Shown in pieces: positions 23,864-31,528 of a stretch of DNA of 64,000 bases (the first letter of the stretch is position 1; each line of letters opens with the position of its first letter). The position numbers were made by a program, and so were the translations under genes. The notes beneath the pieces were generated by a model that did no database searches, was not told the DNA's origin, and saw only the letters and a program-made list of their open reading frames with translations. Source of the stretch: Phycisphaerales bacterium (GTDB lineage: Bacteria > Planctomycetota > UBA1135 > UBA2386); NCBI GenBank assembly GCA_020247305.1, contig JADCJE010000098.1, positions 1-64,000 of the forward strand. The letters are read 5' to 3'.

Positions 23864-24448
23864 TCAGCGGCTGCCGCCGAGCGCGTCCTCGACCGCGGCG
23901 CACAACGCGTGCACGCAGACGAGGTGGCTCTCCTGGATGCGCGCCGTGTTGCTCGACGGCACCTGCACGGCGACGTCGGCGAGTTCGACCGCCGCGCCGC
24001 GCTTCTCGCCGCACAGCAGCGCGGTCTTGAGTCCCATCGCGCGGGCCTGCTGCATCGCCGCGACGACGTTCTTGCTGCCGCCCGACGTCGTAATGCCGAT
24101 CAGCAGGTCGCCGGCGCGGCCGATGGCCTCGACCTCGCGGCGGAACACGTGCTCGTAGCCGGCGTCGTTGCCGATCGCCGTCAGCGCCGGCGTCTGGTGG
24201 CCGAGCGCGATCGCGGCGTAGCCCGGGCGGTTCTTGTGCTCGAACCAGCCGACCAGTTCGCCGGCCGCGTGCGCCGCGTCGCACGAACTGCCGCCGTTGC
24301 CGCACAGCAGGATCTTGCCGCCCGCGCGCAGGGTGGCGACCGCGAGGTCGCACAGCGCCTGGATGGCGGGCACGCACTGCGCGGCGAGGCGCTGCTTGGT
24401 CGCGATGCTCTCTTCGATCGTGGCGCGAATCTTGGCGGCGTCGGTCAC
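23864..24448 (-). CDS. gmhA: Sedoheptulose 7-phosphate isomerase (SIS domain)
   Basis: Cytoplasmic SIS-domain isomerase converting D-sedoheptulose 7-phosphate to D-glycero-D-manno-heptose 7-phosphate, the first step of heptose synthesis for lipopolysaccharide core or glycoproteins. The product is 194 aa (E. coli GmhA 192). The sugar-phosphate loop CGNGGSSCDAAH and the second loop TTSGGSKNV are present. The zinc ligand pattern is kept: H and E four apart in DAAHAAGEL, then Q and H eight apart in IQESHLVCVH. The start is the GTG at 24448. Upstream are two palindromic repeats. No other heptose gene is in the window. Confidence 0.9.
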   Translation of the reverse strand: MTDAAKIRATIEESIATKQRLAAQCVPAIQALCDLAVATLRAGGKILLCGNGGSSCDAAHAAGELVGWFEHKNRPGYAAIALGHQTPALTAIGNDAGYEHVFRREVEAIGRAGDLLIGITTSGGSKNVVAAMQQARAMGLKTALLCGEKRGAAVELADVAVQVPSSNTARIQESHLVCVHALCAAVEDALGGSR

Positions 24449-24460
24449 GGCGCGGACTCT

Positions 24461-24519
24461 AGGAGTCGGCGCCACGGAAGGCCACGCCGCTCGGCGCGCG
24501 TCCCGCGACGCAGACTCCT
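24461..24519. repeat. Dispersed intergenic palindromic repeat, copy A
   Basis: A 59-base element with perfect inverted ends, AGGAGTC (24461-24467) and GACTCCT (24513-24519), and a GC-rich core containing GCGCCACGGAAGGCCACGCC. It lies between the aminotransferase stop and the gmhA start and directly abuts copy B. Related copies occur at 47732-47782 and 58583-58633. Confidence 0.75.
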
Positions 24520-24578
24520 CGGAGTCGGCGCCACGGAGGGCCACGCCGCCCCGCGCGCGTCTTCGCGGCGCAGGCTCC
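24520..24578. repeat. Dispersed intergenic palindromic repeat, copy B
   Basis: Second tandem copy, about 80 percent identical to copy A, with ends GGAGTC and GGCTCC and the core GCGCCACGGAGGGCCACGCC. It ends 28 bases from the stop of the minus-strand aminotransferase gene, so it would lie in that gene's 3' untranslated region. Confidence 0.75.
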
Positions 24579-24606
24579 CGCCACGGCGGCCCGGCCGGGC
24601 GAACGC

Positions 24607-25758
24607 TCAACCGGCGGCGTGCGCGGCCTGCAGCGCCGCCGCGACGTCGGCCGGTTGGCAGGCGGCCGCCAGCGCGTCGCCGATGGCGGCGAGCGCGCGC
24701 AGCACGTTCTCCGGGCGCGCGCCGTGCCCCATCAGGCCGACGCGGAACACCTTGCCGGCCAGCGGCCCGAGGCCGCCGCCGACCTCGATGCCGTGGCGCT
24801 GGCGCAGGCAGGCGCGGAAGGCCTTGTCGTCGACGCCGTCGCGGTGGCGGACGGTGGTCAGCATCGGCGTCGCGTGCGCGGCCGGCACCAGCGGCTGCAG
24901 GCCGAGCGGCGCGAGGCCCGCGCGCAGCATGCGGCTGACGCGGCGGTGCCGTTCACAGCGGGCGGCGAAGCCCTCGACGGCGATCTCGTGCAGCGACGCG
25001 GCGAGCGCGTACAGCAGCGTGATCGGCGCGGTGTAGTGGTACGCGCGGTCGGGGCCGAAGTAGCCGGTCAGCAACCTGGTGTCGAAGTAGAACGGCACGG
25101 GCGCCGGGTTCTGCCGCGCCTTCGCGAGCGCGCGCGGCGAGAAGGTCACCGGAGCGAGGCCCGGCGGCACGGACAGGCACTTCTGCGTGCCGGCGAACGC
25201 GGCGTCGACGCCGAGCGCGTCGAAGGCGAGCGGGGCGCCGGCGATGCTGGTGACGCAGTCGACGGCGAACAGCGCGCCCGCCGCGCGCGCGGCCGCGGCG
25301 AACGGCGCGAGGTCGGTCAGCACGCCGGTGCTGGTCTCGGCGTGCACGACGCAGCACAGCGCCGTCGGACCGCCGGCGACCGCGGCCGCGAACGCCGTCG
25401 GGTCGAGCGGCTGGCCGAAGTCGCTGCGCACTTCGACGACCTCGCCGCCGCGGCGGCGGACCGACTCGGCCCAGCGCTGGCCGAAGACGCCGTGCACACC
25501 GACGACGACGCGATCGCCCGGGGCGACGAGGTTGGCGACGAGCGCCTCCATTCCGGCGGTGCCCGCGCCGGCGAGCGGCAGCGTCAGCGCGTTCGCGGTG
25601 CCGAAGAGCTCGCGCAGCCCCTGCTGGCAGCCGTCGAGGATCGGCAGGAACGCCGGATCGAGGTGGCCGAGTTGCGGCCAGGACTGCGCCCGCTGCACCG
25701 CCGGGCTCGACGGCGACGGCCCGGGGCCGAGCAGCAGGACTTCGGGCGGCGGCAGCAT
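24607..25758 (-). CDS. Class V PLP-dependent aminotransferase (alanine-glyoxylate/serine-pyruvate type)
   Basis: Cytoplasmic fold-type I aminotransferase, 383 aa. N-terminal LLLGPGPSPSSPAVQRA is the family signature. PLP-binding elements are GAGTAGMEA, D167 in FAVDCVTSIAG and the Schiff-base lysine K193 in AGTQKCLSVPPG. HAETSTGVLTDL fits the alanine-glyoxylate and serine-glyoxylate aminotransferase subgroup. The GHLDP substitution near residue 31 matches the GHRSP loop of relatives. Donor and acceptor cannot be told from sequence; glyoxylate is the usual acceptor. A small membrane protein is encoded 25 bases upstream on the same strand, possibly co-transcribed. Confidence 0.88.
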   Translation of the reverse strand: MLPPPEVLLLGPGPSPSSPAVQRAQSWPQLGHLDPAFLPILDGCQQGLRELFGTANALTLPLAGAGTAGMEALVANLVAPGDRVVVGVHGVFGQRWAESVRRRGGEVVEVRSDFGQPLDPTAFAAAVAGGPTALCCVVHAETSTGVLTDLAPFAAAARAAGALFAVDCVTSIAGAPLAFDALGVDAAFAGTQKCLSVPPGLAPVTFSPRALAKARQNPAPVPFYFDTRLLTGYFGPDRAYHYTAPITLLYALAASLHEIAVEGFAARCERHRRVSRMLRAGLAPLGLQPLVPAAHATPMLTTVRHRDGVDDKAFRACLRQRHGIEVGGGLGPLAGKVFRVGLMGHGARPENVLRALAAIGDALAAACQPADVAAALQAAHAAG

Positions 25759-25783
25759 CGCGGTGCGAGCGTGCGACCGGCGG

Positions 25784-26116
25784 TCAGAACGGCTTCGCCT
25801 GCGCCAGCCAGACGGCCGTCGCGCCGAGGCCGAGCGCGAGGACGAGCGCGCCGAGCGCCCCGAGGATGCCGCGCTTGACGAGGAACGGCAGCGCGCCGAG
25901 CAGCACCCAGACGCCGATCTTGGCCAACAACCAGCCCGGCCAGCCGTAGCCCGACTTGTGCGCGAAGCCGATGCCGGCGACGAGCATCGCCAAGAGGCCG
26001 ATGCCGTGCAGCATGCCGGCGAGCTTGCCGCCCTTGCCGGCGAGCATGCCGCCGAGGCCGCAGAACAGGAGCAACGCGCCGACGACGTGGATGAGCTTGT
26101 AGTAGGTCGGATCCAT
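25784..26116 (-). CDS. Small four-helix membrane protein
   Basis: 110 aa, not assigned to a named family. About four hydrophobic helices: YYKLIHVVGALLLFCGLGGM, LHGIGLLAMLVAGIGF, WLLAKIGVWVLLGALPFL and LGALVLALGLGATAVWL. The conserved-looking LIHVVGA and HGIG segments place a His in each of helices 1 and 2. Similar short proteins are widespread next to unrelated genes in high-GC bacteria. It ends 25 bases before the aminotransferase start, so the two may share a transcript. Confidence 0.65.
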   Translation of the reverse strand: MDPTYYKLIHVVGALLLFCGLGGMLAGKGGKLAGMLHGIGLLAMLVAGIGFAHKSGYGWPGWLLAKIGVWVLLGALPFLVKRGILGALGALVLALGLGATAVWLAQAKPF

Positions 26117-26236
26117 GCGGCGATCATGCCGGGTCCGACGCGCATCCGCCGCAGCGAAGTTGCCGGAAGGGCGAGCCGGGCGTCGGGGCCCAGGCAGCAA
26201 CCGTCGCGCGACGCCCTCGCGGAACGTCGCGGGCGG

Positions 26237-26674
26237 TCAGTAGACGCGCACGACCGCGGTGCGATCCGCTGCGATCGCGACCTTGATCACGTAGCCGCGC
26301 AGCGTCGGATCGACGATGACGATGTCGGCGCGCGCGCCGACGTTTTGCGCCATCGCGCCGAGCACCGCCAGCGGGACCGTGACCTCGCGGCCGTTCACGG
26401 GCAGAGCCATCGGGACGCCGCTGAGTTCGTCGATGAACAGCGCGACAACGTCGCCGACCTCATCGCCCACCTTGAAGCGCAGCGGCTCCGACGTGCTCAC
26501 GCTCACGTGCGTGTCACGTGCGTTCGTCGCCGGCGCAGCCGACACGAACGACGCTGCCGGCAGGACCCACACCCCGGTGCCGCCGCCGTTGGGTCCGCCG
26601 TCCCCACCGATGCCCGGCAACGCCATCGCCATGGCGAGCAGGCTGGCGACAACGAAGCGGAGCATGGCCTTCAT
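26237..26674 (-). CDS. Small exported hypothetical protein
   Basis: 145 aa, not recognised. An N-terminal signal peptide (MKAMLRFVVASLLAMAMALPG) is followed by a Gly-rich stretch and a beta-rich domain with regular strands: THVSVSTSEPLRFKVGDEVGD, VTVPLAVLGAMAQN, ADIVIVDPTLRGYVIKVAI. It ends in RTAVVRVY. It contains no cysteines and no recognisable catalytic motif. It lies alone between a membrane-protein gene and the anti-sigma gene. Confidence 0.6.
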   Translation of the reverse strand: MKAMLRFVVASLLAMAMALPGIGGDGGPNGGGTGVWVLPAASFVSAAPATNARDTHVSVSTSEPLRFKVGDEVGDVVALFIDELSGVPMALPVNGREVTVPLAVLGAMAQNVGARADIVIVDPTLRGYVIKVAIAADRTAVVRVY

Positions 26675-26843
26675 GGGTCGAGGGGCGATGGGTCTATCGG
26701 GTCGGCGACGACCAGCAGTGTAGCCCGAGCCGATCGGCGTGCGAAGGGGCGACGGCAGGATTTGGCCGCCGGTCGGCCAGCCAGGCCGCAGCCTGACGCC
26801 GCCACAGCGACGGGCAACCGGACGCGTCCGACCGCCCGCTGGC

Positions 26844-27836
26844 TCAACCGAACCAGTCGGGGAATGCCTCGGCGACGACCTTCGCTTCCGGCTGGCCGCG
26901 CAGCATCGCGACGAAGTCGTGACGTTGCGCCAACTCCCGGCGCATCCAGGACTGCTTGTGCGGCATCTCGTCGGCCATGCGCCGGAACCACGCTGCGGAC
27001 TCCCGGAAGCGTCCCGCGAAGCCGTGCGCCAGGCCGAGATTGAAGTACGCCGTGCCGAGTTGCGGCTGCTCGGCGATCGCACCGGAGTCGACGAGTTGCA
27101 GCAGCAAGTCGACGGCGCCGTCGGTGTCGCCTTCGTCGAGCATCAGGTTGCCGAGGTTCAGCAGCGCGAAGCCGCGGATGCGCCGGTCCCTCGCGTGCAC
27201 CAGCACGTGCTGGAACGCGCGCCTCGCGTCGTGCCTGCGACCGGCCACGTGGTGGCCGAGTCCAAGGTAGATGCGGGCCTCGTGGCAGCTCTCGTCGAGC
27301 GCGAGGCACTCGCGCAGCAGTCGATCGCCCTGCGCGAGGTTGTCGGCCGTCGATCGGATCGTCGCGTCGAACAGGTCCTTGGCAGCGATCCAAGACTGCT
27401 CGCCGCCGCCCGCGGGGCGACGGGCGACCTCGTCGAGCAGGTTGCGCCCCTTCTGCGCCATGTCCGGCACGGGCACCGGCTCCTTGGCGACCTCGCGCGA
27501 GAACTCGGGCGACAGCCCCATCAGCACGAAGCCGCGCCCAAGTTCGTAGAGCACGCGCGACAGCTTGCGGCAGTCGTTGGTCAGCTGGTCGCGCAGTCCG
27601 GCGACGACCGTCGGTTCGACGTGCTGGCGCACGGGTGCGGCTGCCACGGCACGGTGCACGCGCACCTGCGCGCGCACGCCGTCGAGGAAGGCGCGGCACG
27701 ACGCGCAGAAGTCGGCGTGCACGAGCACGCGGCGCACGCCGGCCGGGTCGAGCTCGCCGTCGACCATCGCCGAGAGATCCATCTGGATCTGCAGGCAGGG
27801 CTGGTCGTCGAGTTCGTCCGCGCCGTCACCGCTCAT
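26844..27836 (-). CDS. Zinc-finger anti-sigma factor with TPR repeats
   Basis: 330-aa soluble protein. The N-terminus has the ZAS-type zinc motif H-x3-C-x2-C (H40, C44, C47 in VHADFCASCRAFLDGV), preceded by MVDGELDP, as in anti-sigma factors that grip ECF sigma factors. No membrane helix is found. The rest is helical, with TPR-like units at residues ~180-310: LLRECLALDESCHEARIYLGLG, IRGFALLNLGNLMLDEGD and LGTAYFNLGLAHGFAGRFRES. It is encoded 11 bases downstream of the sigma factor gene on the same strand, so it is the likely antagonist. Lack of a transmembrane anchor suggests a cytoplasmic signal or a protein ligand bound by the TPRs; that part is inference. Confidence 0.8.
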   Translation of the reverse strand: MSGDGADELDDQPCLQIQMDLSAMVDGELDPAGVRRVLVHADFCASCRAFLDGVRAQVRVHRAVAAAPVRQHVEPTVVAGLRDQLTNDCRKLSRVLYELGRGFVLMGLSPEFSREVAKEPVPVPDMAQKGRNLLDEVARRPAGGGEQSWIAAKDLFDATIRSTADNLAQGDRLLRECLALDESCHEARIYLGLGHHVAGRRHDARRAFQHVLVHARDRRIRGFALLNLGNLMLDEGDTDGAVDLLLQLVDSGAIAEQPQLGTAYFNLGLAHGFAGRFRESAAWFRRMADEMPHKQSWMRRELAQRHDFVAMLRGQPEAKVVAEAFPDWFG

Positions 27837-27847
27837 GGTCGGAGCCT

Positions 27848-28717
27848 CTAGGTCGCGTCGACGGCGAGGTCACCGTGCGGCGACCGCGCCCGAACCGGCG
27901 CCCGAACCGGCAACCGGCCCGCCCGATCGGCGGCGACCGCGCCGGCGTCCTGGGCCGCGCGCGCGAGCTGGTTCGCCATGCCGCGCTGGATCTTCTGCCG
28001 ACCGCGGAAGACCACCATCTTGAGGTTCTCGGGGCGGATGCCGAGCACGGCGGCCGCGTCGCGGTACGGCATGCCGTCGATCTCGACCATCGTCAGCACC
28101 ATGCGCTCGCGCGCCGACAGCTGCGCGAAGTGGAACAGGTAGAGCTGCAGGTACAGCACGTACGTGCGGTCGAGGTCGGCGGCGTCCTCGGCATCGCTCG
28201 CGGCGCGATCCGGCCGCGGGTTGTGCAGGTCCTCGGGCTGGAACGTCTCCTCGTCGATCGCCCGCAACCGGGCGTGACGGGCCTGGCCCTTGAGCGCCCG
28301 CAGCAGCGTGTTGCGCACGATGCGATGGCCCCAGTTGCGGAACGCGTCGATCTTGTCGGCGTCGAAGCGCGTGGGATAACGGCAGATGTTGAGGAAGACC
28401 TCCTGCAGCACGTCCTGCGGATCGATGCGCAGCCACGTCCGCCGCAGCCCCTGCTGGATCGCCTGCAGGAACGAGTCGCGGTTGCACTCGAACAGCAGCG
28501 CCAGCACCGCGTCGTCGCGCGTGCGCTGGTACGCGGCCATCAGGCACGTGCCCGTCCAGTCGGCAAACTCCTGCGCGCTCGCGATCGACGCATCCGGCCG
28601 CGGCGGCCGGCCGGCGGCGAGTTCGCCGAGCGCGCGGTCACCCGTCCGCTCCCACAGCTCCGCGAGCCGCGCGCGCAGCGCGGCACCGGCGATCGTGGAC
28701 GGAGTGGGCTGGGTCAT
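27848..28717 (-). CDS. ECF-type RNA polymerase sigma factor
   Basis: 289-aa sigma-70 family factor. Region 2 is visible in ECNRDSFLQAIQQG through DPQDVLQEVFLNICRYP and DAFRNWGHRIVRNTLLRALK. Region 4 is LSARERMVLTMVEIDGMPYRD, then AAVLGIRPENLKMVVFRGRQKIQ, with the helix-turn-helix (quoted in separate parts). Regions 2 and 4 are separated by an acidic linker with DRAASDAEDAADLDRTY. The N-terminal ~50 and C-terminal ~30 residues are extra compared with minimal ECF factors (~190 aa). It is followed at once by its probable anti-sigma gene. Its promoter and regulon are not visible in this window. Confidence 0.88.
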   Translation of the reverse strand: MTQPTPSTIAGAALRARLAELWERTGDRALGELAAGRPPRPDASIASAQEFADWTGTCLMAAYQRTRDDAVLALLFECNRDSFLQAIQQGLRRTWLRIDPQDVLQEVFLNICRYPTRFDADKIDAFRNWGHRIVRNTLLRALKGQARHARLRAIDEETFQPEDLHNPRPDRAASDAEDAADLDRTYVLYLQLYLFHFAQLSARERMVLTMVEIDGMPYRDAAAVLGIRPENLKMVVFRGRQKIQRGMANQLARAAQDAGAVAADRAGRLPVRAPVRARSPHGDLAVDAT

Positions 28718-28850
28718 GGCGAACGACGCGAGGCGGTCGCCGGAGTTTAGTACGCGACCGGCGATCGCACAGGGGGGTCGCGCTTACCGCGAGCGAAAAC
28801 CTGCGCTCCCCTGGCACCGGGCCATCGCCCCGCCGCGGCGCGTTCGCCGA

Positions 28851-29612
28851 TCAGTCGGCGATGTCGGCGGGCGCCTTCGGGAGCGCCACCACAAGGGCCG
28901 GCGCACCGACGCCGAGGGCGGTGGGCAGCACGGCGGCGCCGAGCGCAGCCACGGCGCGGCGGAACGCGTCGACCGATTCCGGCGCGACCGGACCCGTGTC
29001 GCCATTGGCGCGGAACTCGACGAACACCGCCTGCGCGGTCTCGCGGACTTCGATGCTGCGCGCACCCTGGCCGAGCGCCCGCTCGCTCGCGAGGCGCAGC
29101 GCCCCGCGCAGCGCCGTCGCCAGCCCCTCGGCGGCGCCCCACCACACCGCGCCCGCGACGCCGGCGACGTGGACCGGGCGATCGGCGCGGTGCTCCTGCG
29201 CCGCCAGTTCTTCGCACATGGCGAGCACGTGGATCGGTTCGGCGCCGACCGCGGCGCGCTGCGACTGCGCCAGCAGGTCGCCCTGCGCGACGTCGCACCA
29301 GTCGAGCACGTCGAACGCGCCGCGCAGCGCGCCCTTGATCTGGGCGCGGGTGGCTTCGGCGACGGCGCCGTCGAGTTCTTCGAGGCGGCTGCGCAGTTCG
29401 GTCGTGAACACGCGCAGGTTCTCGCTCGCGGCGACGAAGCGGGCGCCGAGCGCCTTGGCGACCTCGCCGCCGCGACGGCACGCGCGCCCGAAGTCCGCGG
29501 CGACGTCAGGCAGCGGCGGCGCGACCTCGACGAGCCGGGGCGGCGTCGGCGGTCGCGTCGGCAGGACGTAGGTCGGATCGGCGGCCAGAGTCTGGGGATT
29601 GCGCGTCTGCAT
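28851..29612 (-). CDS. Hypothetical protein with degenerate histidine-kinase-like layout
   Basis: 253 aa, not confidently assigned. The N-terminal 30 residues are Pro-rich. A helical part (ASENLRVFTTELRSRLEELDGAV) looks like a dimerisation helix pair. The C-terminal half (AEGLATALRGALRLASERALGQGARSIEV, then FVEFRANGDTGP) has the helix-strand order of a GHKL ATPase domain but lacks the N box Asn and the DxGxG motif, so ATP binding is unlikely. This comparison is by eye. It lies on the sigma-factor strand, 133 bases upstream of the sigma gene, so it may belong to the same regulatory system. Confidence 0.5.
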   Translation of the reverse strand: MQTRNPQTLAADPTYVLPTRPPTPPRLVEVAPPLPDVAADFGRACRRGGEVAKALGARFVAASENLRVFTTELRSRLEELDGAVAEATRAQIKGALRGAFDVLDWCDVAQGDLLAQSQRAAVGAEPIHVLAMCEELAAQEHRADRPVHVAGVAGAVWWGAAEGLATALRGALRLASERALGQGARSIEVRETAQAVFVEFRANGDTGPVAPESVDAFRRAVAALGAAVLPTALGVGAPALVVALPKAPADIAD

Positions 29613-29796
29613 GGCGAAACTCCGCCGGTCGAGGATGCGATCCCGGAAGCCGGCGCGAGGTCATCGGCGGCCGCTCGCGCTGGCCTTGAGGCAGGGCGGG
29701 TAGGATCGCCGCCATGCCATCGCCGCATCGGGCCCGGCCGCGCCCTTCGGAGCCGCCGTCGACCGCGCCAACGCGCCCGCGCCGCGGAGGATCGTC

Positions 29797-30921
29797 GTGA
29801 GCCACCTGGGACCCGAGACCATCCGCGCGATCGCCCACGACGTGGGCTTCGACCTGGTGCGCTTCGGCCCCGCCGGACCAGGCGAGTACGGCGACCGCTT
29901 CCTGCGTTGGCTGGAGCAGGGCCGGCACGGCGACATGGCCTACCTCGCCGACAACAAGGAACGCATCGTCGACCCGGGCAAGTGGCGCCCGGGGGTGCGG
30001 TCCGCCATCGCCCTCGCCGTCGACTACGGCGGGCCGGCCGGCGAACTGCCCGGCGGCGGCCGCGTCGCCCGCTACGCCGTCGGCCGCGACTACCACCGCT
30101 GGCTGCGCGATCGCGTGTTCACGCTGCGCGAGCGCTTGGAGGCGGCGGGGCTGCCCTACGGCTCGATGAACGGCGGCGCCGACGCCGTGCCGGTGCTGGA
30201 GCGCGCGCTCGCGGTGCGCGCCGGCATCGGCTTCCTCGCCAAGAGCGCGATGGTGATCTCGCCGACGCACGGGCCATACCTGCAACTGGCCGAGCTGCTG
30301 ACCGGCGAAGACCTGCCGCCCGACGCGCCGGCGCCGGGTTCGTGCGGCACCTGCACCGCGTGCCTGCAGGCCTGTCCCACCGGCGCGATCACGGCGCCGT
30401 TCGAGATCGACGCCCGCCGCTGCCTCAGCTACACGACGATCGAACAGCGCGGCTTCGTCGCGCCCGAGCTGCGCGCCGCGCAGGGCGATTGGTTCTTCGG
30501 CTGCGACGTGTGCCTGGAGGTCTGTCCATTCACCAGCAAGAGCCGGGGCGCGCTCGCGATCGGCGACGACCGGCCGCCGGACCTGCGGCCGCACCGCATC
30601 GTGCAGACCTGGACGCTCGTCGACGTGCTGGCGCTGGACGAAGCCCGCTACAACGCCGAGTTCACCGGCACGGCGATGCGCCGGGCGACGCGCAGCGGCC
30701 TGCGGCGCAACGCAGCGGTGGTCCTGGGCAATCGCGGCGACGACGCGGCTCTGCCGGCGCTGGTCGCTGCGCTGGCGGACGCCGATCCCGTCGTGCGCGG
30801 CCACGCGGCCTGGGCGATCGGACGCATCGCGCCGCGGCATCCGGCCCTCGCGGCGGCACGCGCCCGTGAAGACGCCGGCCGCGTGCGCGACGAGATCGAC
30901 GACGCGCTCGCGCGCGGCTGA
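29797..30921 (+). CDS. queG: Epoxyqueuosine reductase
   Basis: Cobalamin- and Fe-S-dependent enzyme that reduces epoxyqueuosine to queuosine at the tRNA wobble position, the last step of the pathway. The product is 374 aa. The start is the GTG at 29797 with GGAGG six bases upstream. Catalytic D129 lies in DAVPVLERALAVRAGIG. Two [4Fe-4S] clusters are formed by C183, C186, C189, C193 and by C209, C236, C239, C243. The C-terminus has HEAT-like repeats (LPALVAALADADPVVRGHAAW) that bind tRNA. QueA, which makes its substrate, is encoded at 39128-40165 on the other strand. Confidence 0.95.
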   Translation: MSHLGPETIRAIAHDVGFDLVRFGPAGPGEYGDRFLRWLEQGRHGDMAYLADNKERIVDPGKWRPGVRSAIALAVDYGGPAGELPGGGRVARYAVGRDYHRWLRDRVFTLRERLEAAGLPYGSMNGGADAVPVLERALAVRAGIGFLAKSAMVISPTHGPYLQLAELLTGEDLPPDAPAPGSCGTCTACLQACPTGAITAPFEIDARRCLSYTTIEQRGFVAPELRAAQGDWFFGCDVCLEVCPFTSKSRGALAIGDDRPPDLRPHRIVQTWTLVDVLALDEARYNAEFTGTAMRRATRSGLRRNAAVVLGNRGDDAALPALVAALADADPVVRGHAAWAIGRIAPRHPALAAARAREDAGRVRDEIDDALARG

Positions 30922-30930
30922 CGCGGCGTC

Positions 30931-30974
30931 GCGATCGCGCGACCGTCGCGCCACGGCGACGGTGGCGCGATCGC
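30931..30974. terminator. Long hairpin directly after queG
   Basis: A 19-base arm, GCGATCGCGCGACCGTCGC (30931-30949), pairs with 30956-30974 around a six-base loop, with one mismatch. It starts nine bases after the queG stop. Each arm carries a GCGATCGC octamer, and 30964-30977 is itself a palindrome. No T-run follows. Likely a transcript end; the bases from here to 31142 hold nothing else recognisable. Confidence 0.6.
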
Positions 30975-31157
30975 GCCCTTGCGACCGCGGCCGCGGCGAC
31001 GATTGCCGCAGCCTGGGTCGCGCGCCGTCGACGCCGTGCGGCCGCGGCGCGGGCGCGGCGCGGCGCGCGGCCGTGCGCACGCCGCCGATGCCACCGCGGT
31101 CTCCGCCAGCGGCGCGCCGCCGCGCCGGACCTGGCACGGCGCGTGCTCCATTCCGGC

Positions 31158-31379
31158 GTGAACACGAAGAACCGCCAAGCCGTCGCCCGCAGCGCCTCGT
31201 CGCCCCCCTACTACGACGAGACGAAGTGGTGCGGCGCCTGCGACCGCGAGGTCCGGTTCCTGATGAGCGTCAACCACAGCTTCTGCGTCGACTGCGGCAA
31301 AACGGTCACGATGTTCCGGCGCGAAACCGGCAGCGCCTTCGGCGAGCGCGTGCAGCGCCACCGCTGGCAGGCCTCCTGA
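31158..31379 (+). CDS. Small zinc-ribbon protein
   Basis: 73 aa from the GTG at 31158 (MNTKNRQAV); an upstream in-frame GTG at 31143 would add five residues. Two Cys pairs, CGAC and CVDC with a following Gly, are spaced ~18 residues apart (WCGACDREVRFLMSVNHSFC), a treble-clef/zinc-ribbon layout. The C-terminus is basic and ends in QRHRWQAS. Not assigned to a named family. It lies between queG and the P5C dehydrogenase gene on the same strand, separated from each by more than 140 bases. Confidence 0.6.
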   Translation: MNTKNRQAVARSASSPPYYDETKWCGACDREVRFLMSVNHSFCVDCGKTVTMFRRETGSAFGERVQRHRWQAS

Positions 31380-31528
31380 CCGCGCCGCGGCGCCGACGCC
31401 CGCAACCTTCTCGAGCCCGATTTCCCTGATCCCTGCAGCGACCGGCCGGAGCGACTCCGGCTGGTCGTTGCGTATTGGCGCACGGGTCCCCATCCTGGCC
31501 GCACCAAACGACCGGAGGACCGCAAGCC

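Noticed and set aside
24461-24578. Insertion sequence remnant
   Set aside because: The tandem elements have inverted ends but no transposase coding and no target duplication that can be seen; a REP-like element fits better.
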